This document shows positions 39,426-39,469 of a DNA stretch of 39,469 nt, in pieces. The stretch is taken from positions 1 to 39,469 of the forward strand of contig CAVCUL010000017.1 of NCBI GenBank assembly GCA_963605415.1, in the 5' to 3' direction. Origin of the DNA: CAG-217 sp963605415 (GTDB taxonomy: Bacteria > Bacillota > Clostridia > Oscillospirales > Acutalibacteraceae). Each line of letters starts with the position of its first letter. Positions within the stretch are counted from its first letter, which is position 1. The position numbers and the translations under genes are program-made. The notes below the pieces were generated by a model. That model did not search any database, was not told the DNA's origin, and was given only the letters and a program-made list of their open reading frames with translations.

Positions 39426-39469
39426 TTAAATCCCTCCGTCTGCTCGCAAACTCGCAGCCACCTCCCTTT

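Overview
The window looks like a chromosomal segment of a low-GC-type Gram-positive (Bacillota), most likely a gut member of class Clostridia. Evidence: strong GGAGG-type ribosome binding sites, a CIRCE operator before an hrcA-grpE-dnaK-dnaJ operon, a T-box leader before leuA, a WalR-like box before a secreted CHAP hydrolase, and a DUF4250 small protein. Codons are rich in G and C at third positions. The content is almost all core metabolism and housekeeping; there is no prophage, no CRISPR array and no intact transposase.

Layout. 1-300: partial tRNA-Pro and a DUF4250 gene, both minus. 461-8096: plus-strand run gltX, glnS, typA, hemW, an EamA transporter and two short linked ORFs. 8255-11163: a four-gene ABC-2 cassette. 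11282-13571: minus strand, an orphan polysaccharide-export-type permease, then the aroE-aroK operon. 13700-18055: acpP, glpK, an Ldh2-family dehydrogenase and malic enzyme. 18381-19136: secreted CHAP protein. 19609-24307: heat-shock operon. 24356-25230: two unknown minus-strand genes. 25364-27793: a DUF3048 membrane protein and a PnuC-type transporter. 28191-32080: leucine operon leuA, methyltransferase, leuB under a T-box. 32123-35326: a PRTase-like protein, a MetE-like methyltransferase and its LysR-type neighbour. 35479-39099: glycolytic operon pgk-tpiA-gpmI.

The least ordinary material lies between genes. About a dozen short hairpins begin with GTAGGG (read on one strand), and their arms differ between copies by compensating changes. 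This resembles REP elements mobilised by Y1 (RAYT) transposases. A separate element of about 105 bp occurs twice with three hairpins that also covary. Two leaders deserve attention: a 105-nt pnuC leader with mutually exclusive hairpins ending in a terminator just before the ribosome binding site, and a perfect 14-bp hairpin that holds the ribosome binding site and start codon of a 51-residue ORF.

Other points of interest are a Tam-like methyltransferase inside the leucine operon, a methionine-box-like palindrome at about -66 of the metE-like promoter, and a promoter divergent from pgk that could produce a short non-coding RNA. All calls come from reading the sequence; no database search was run.
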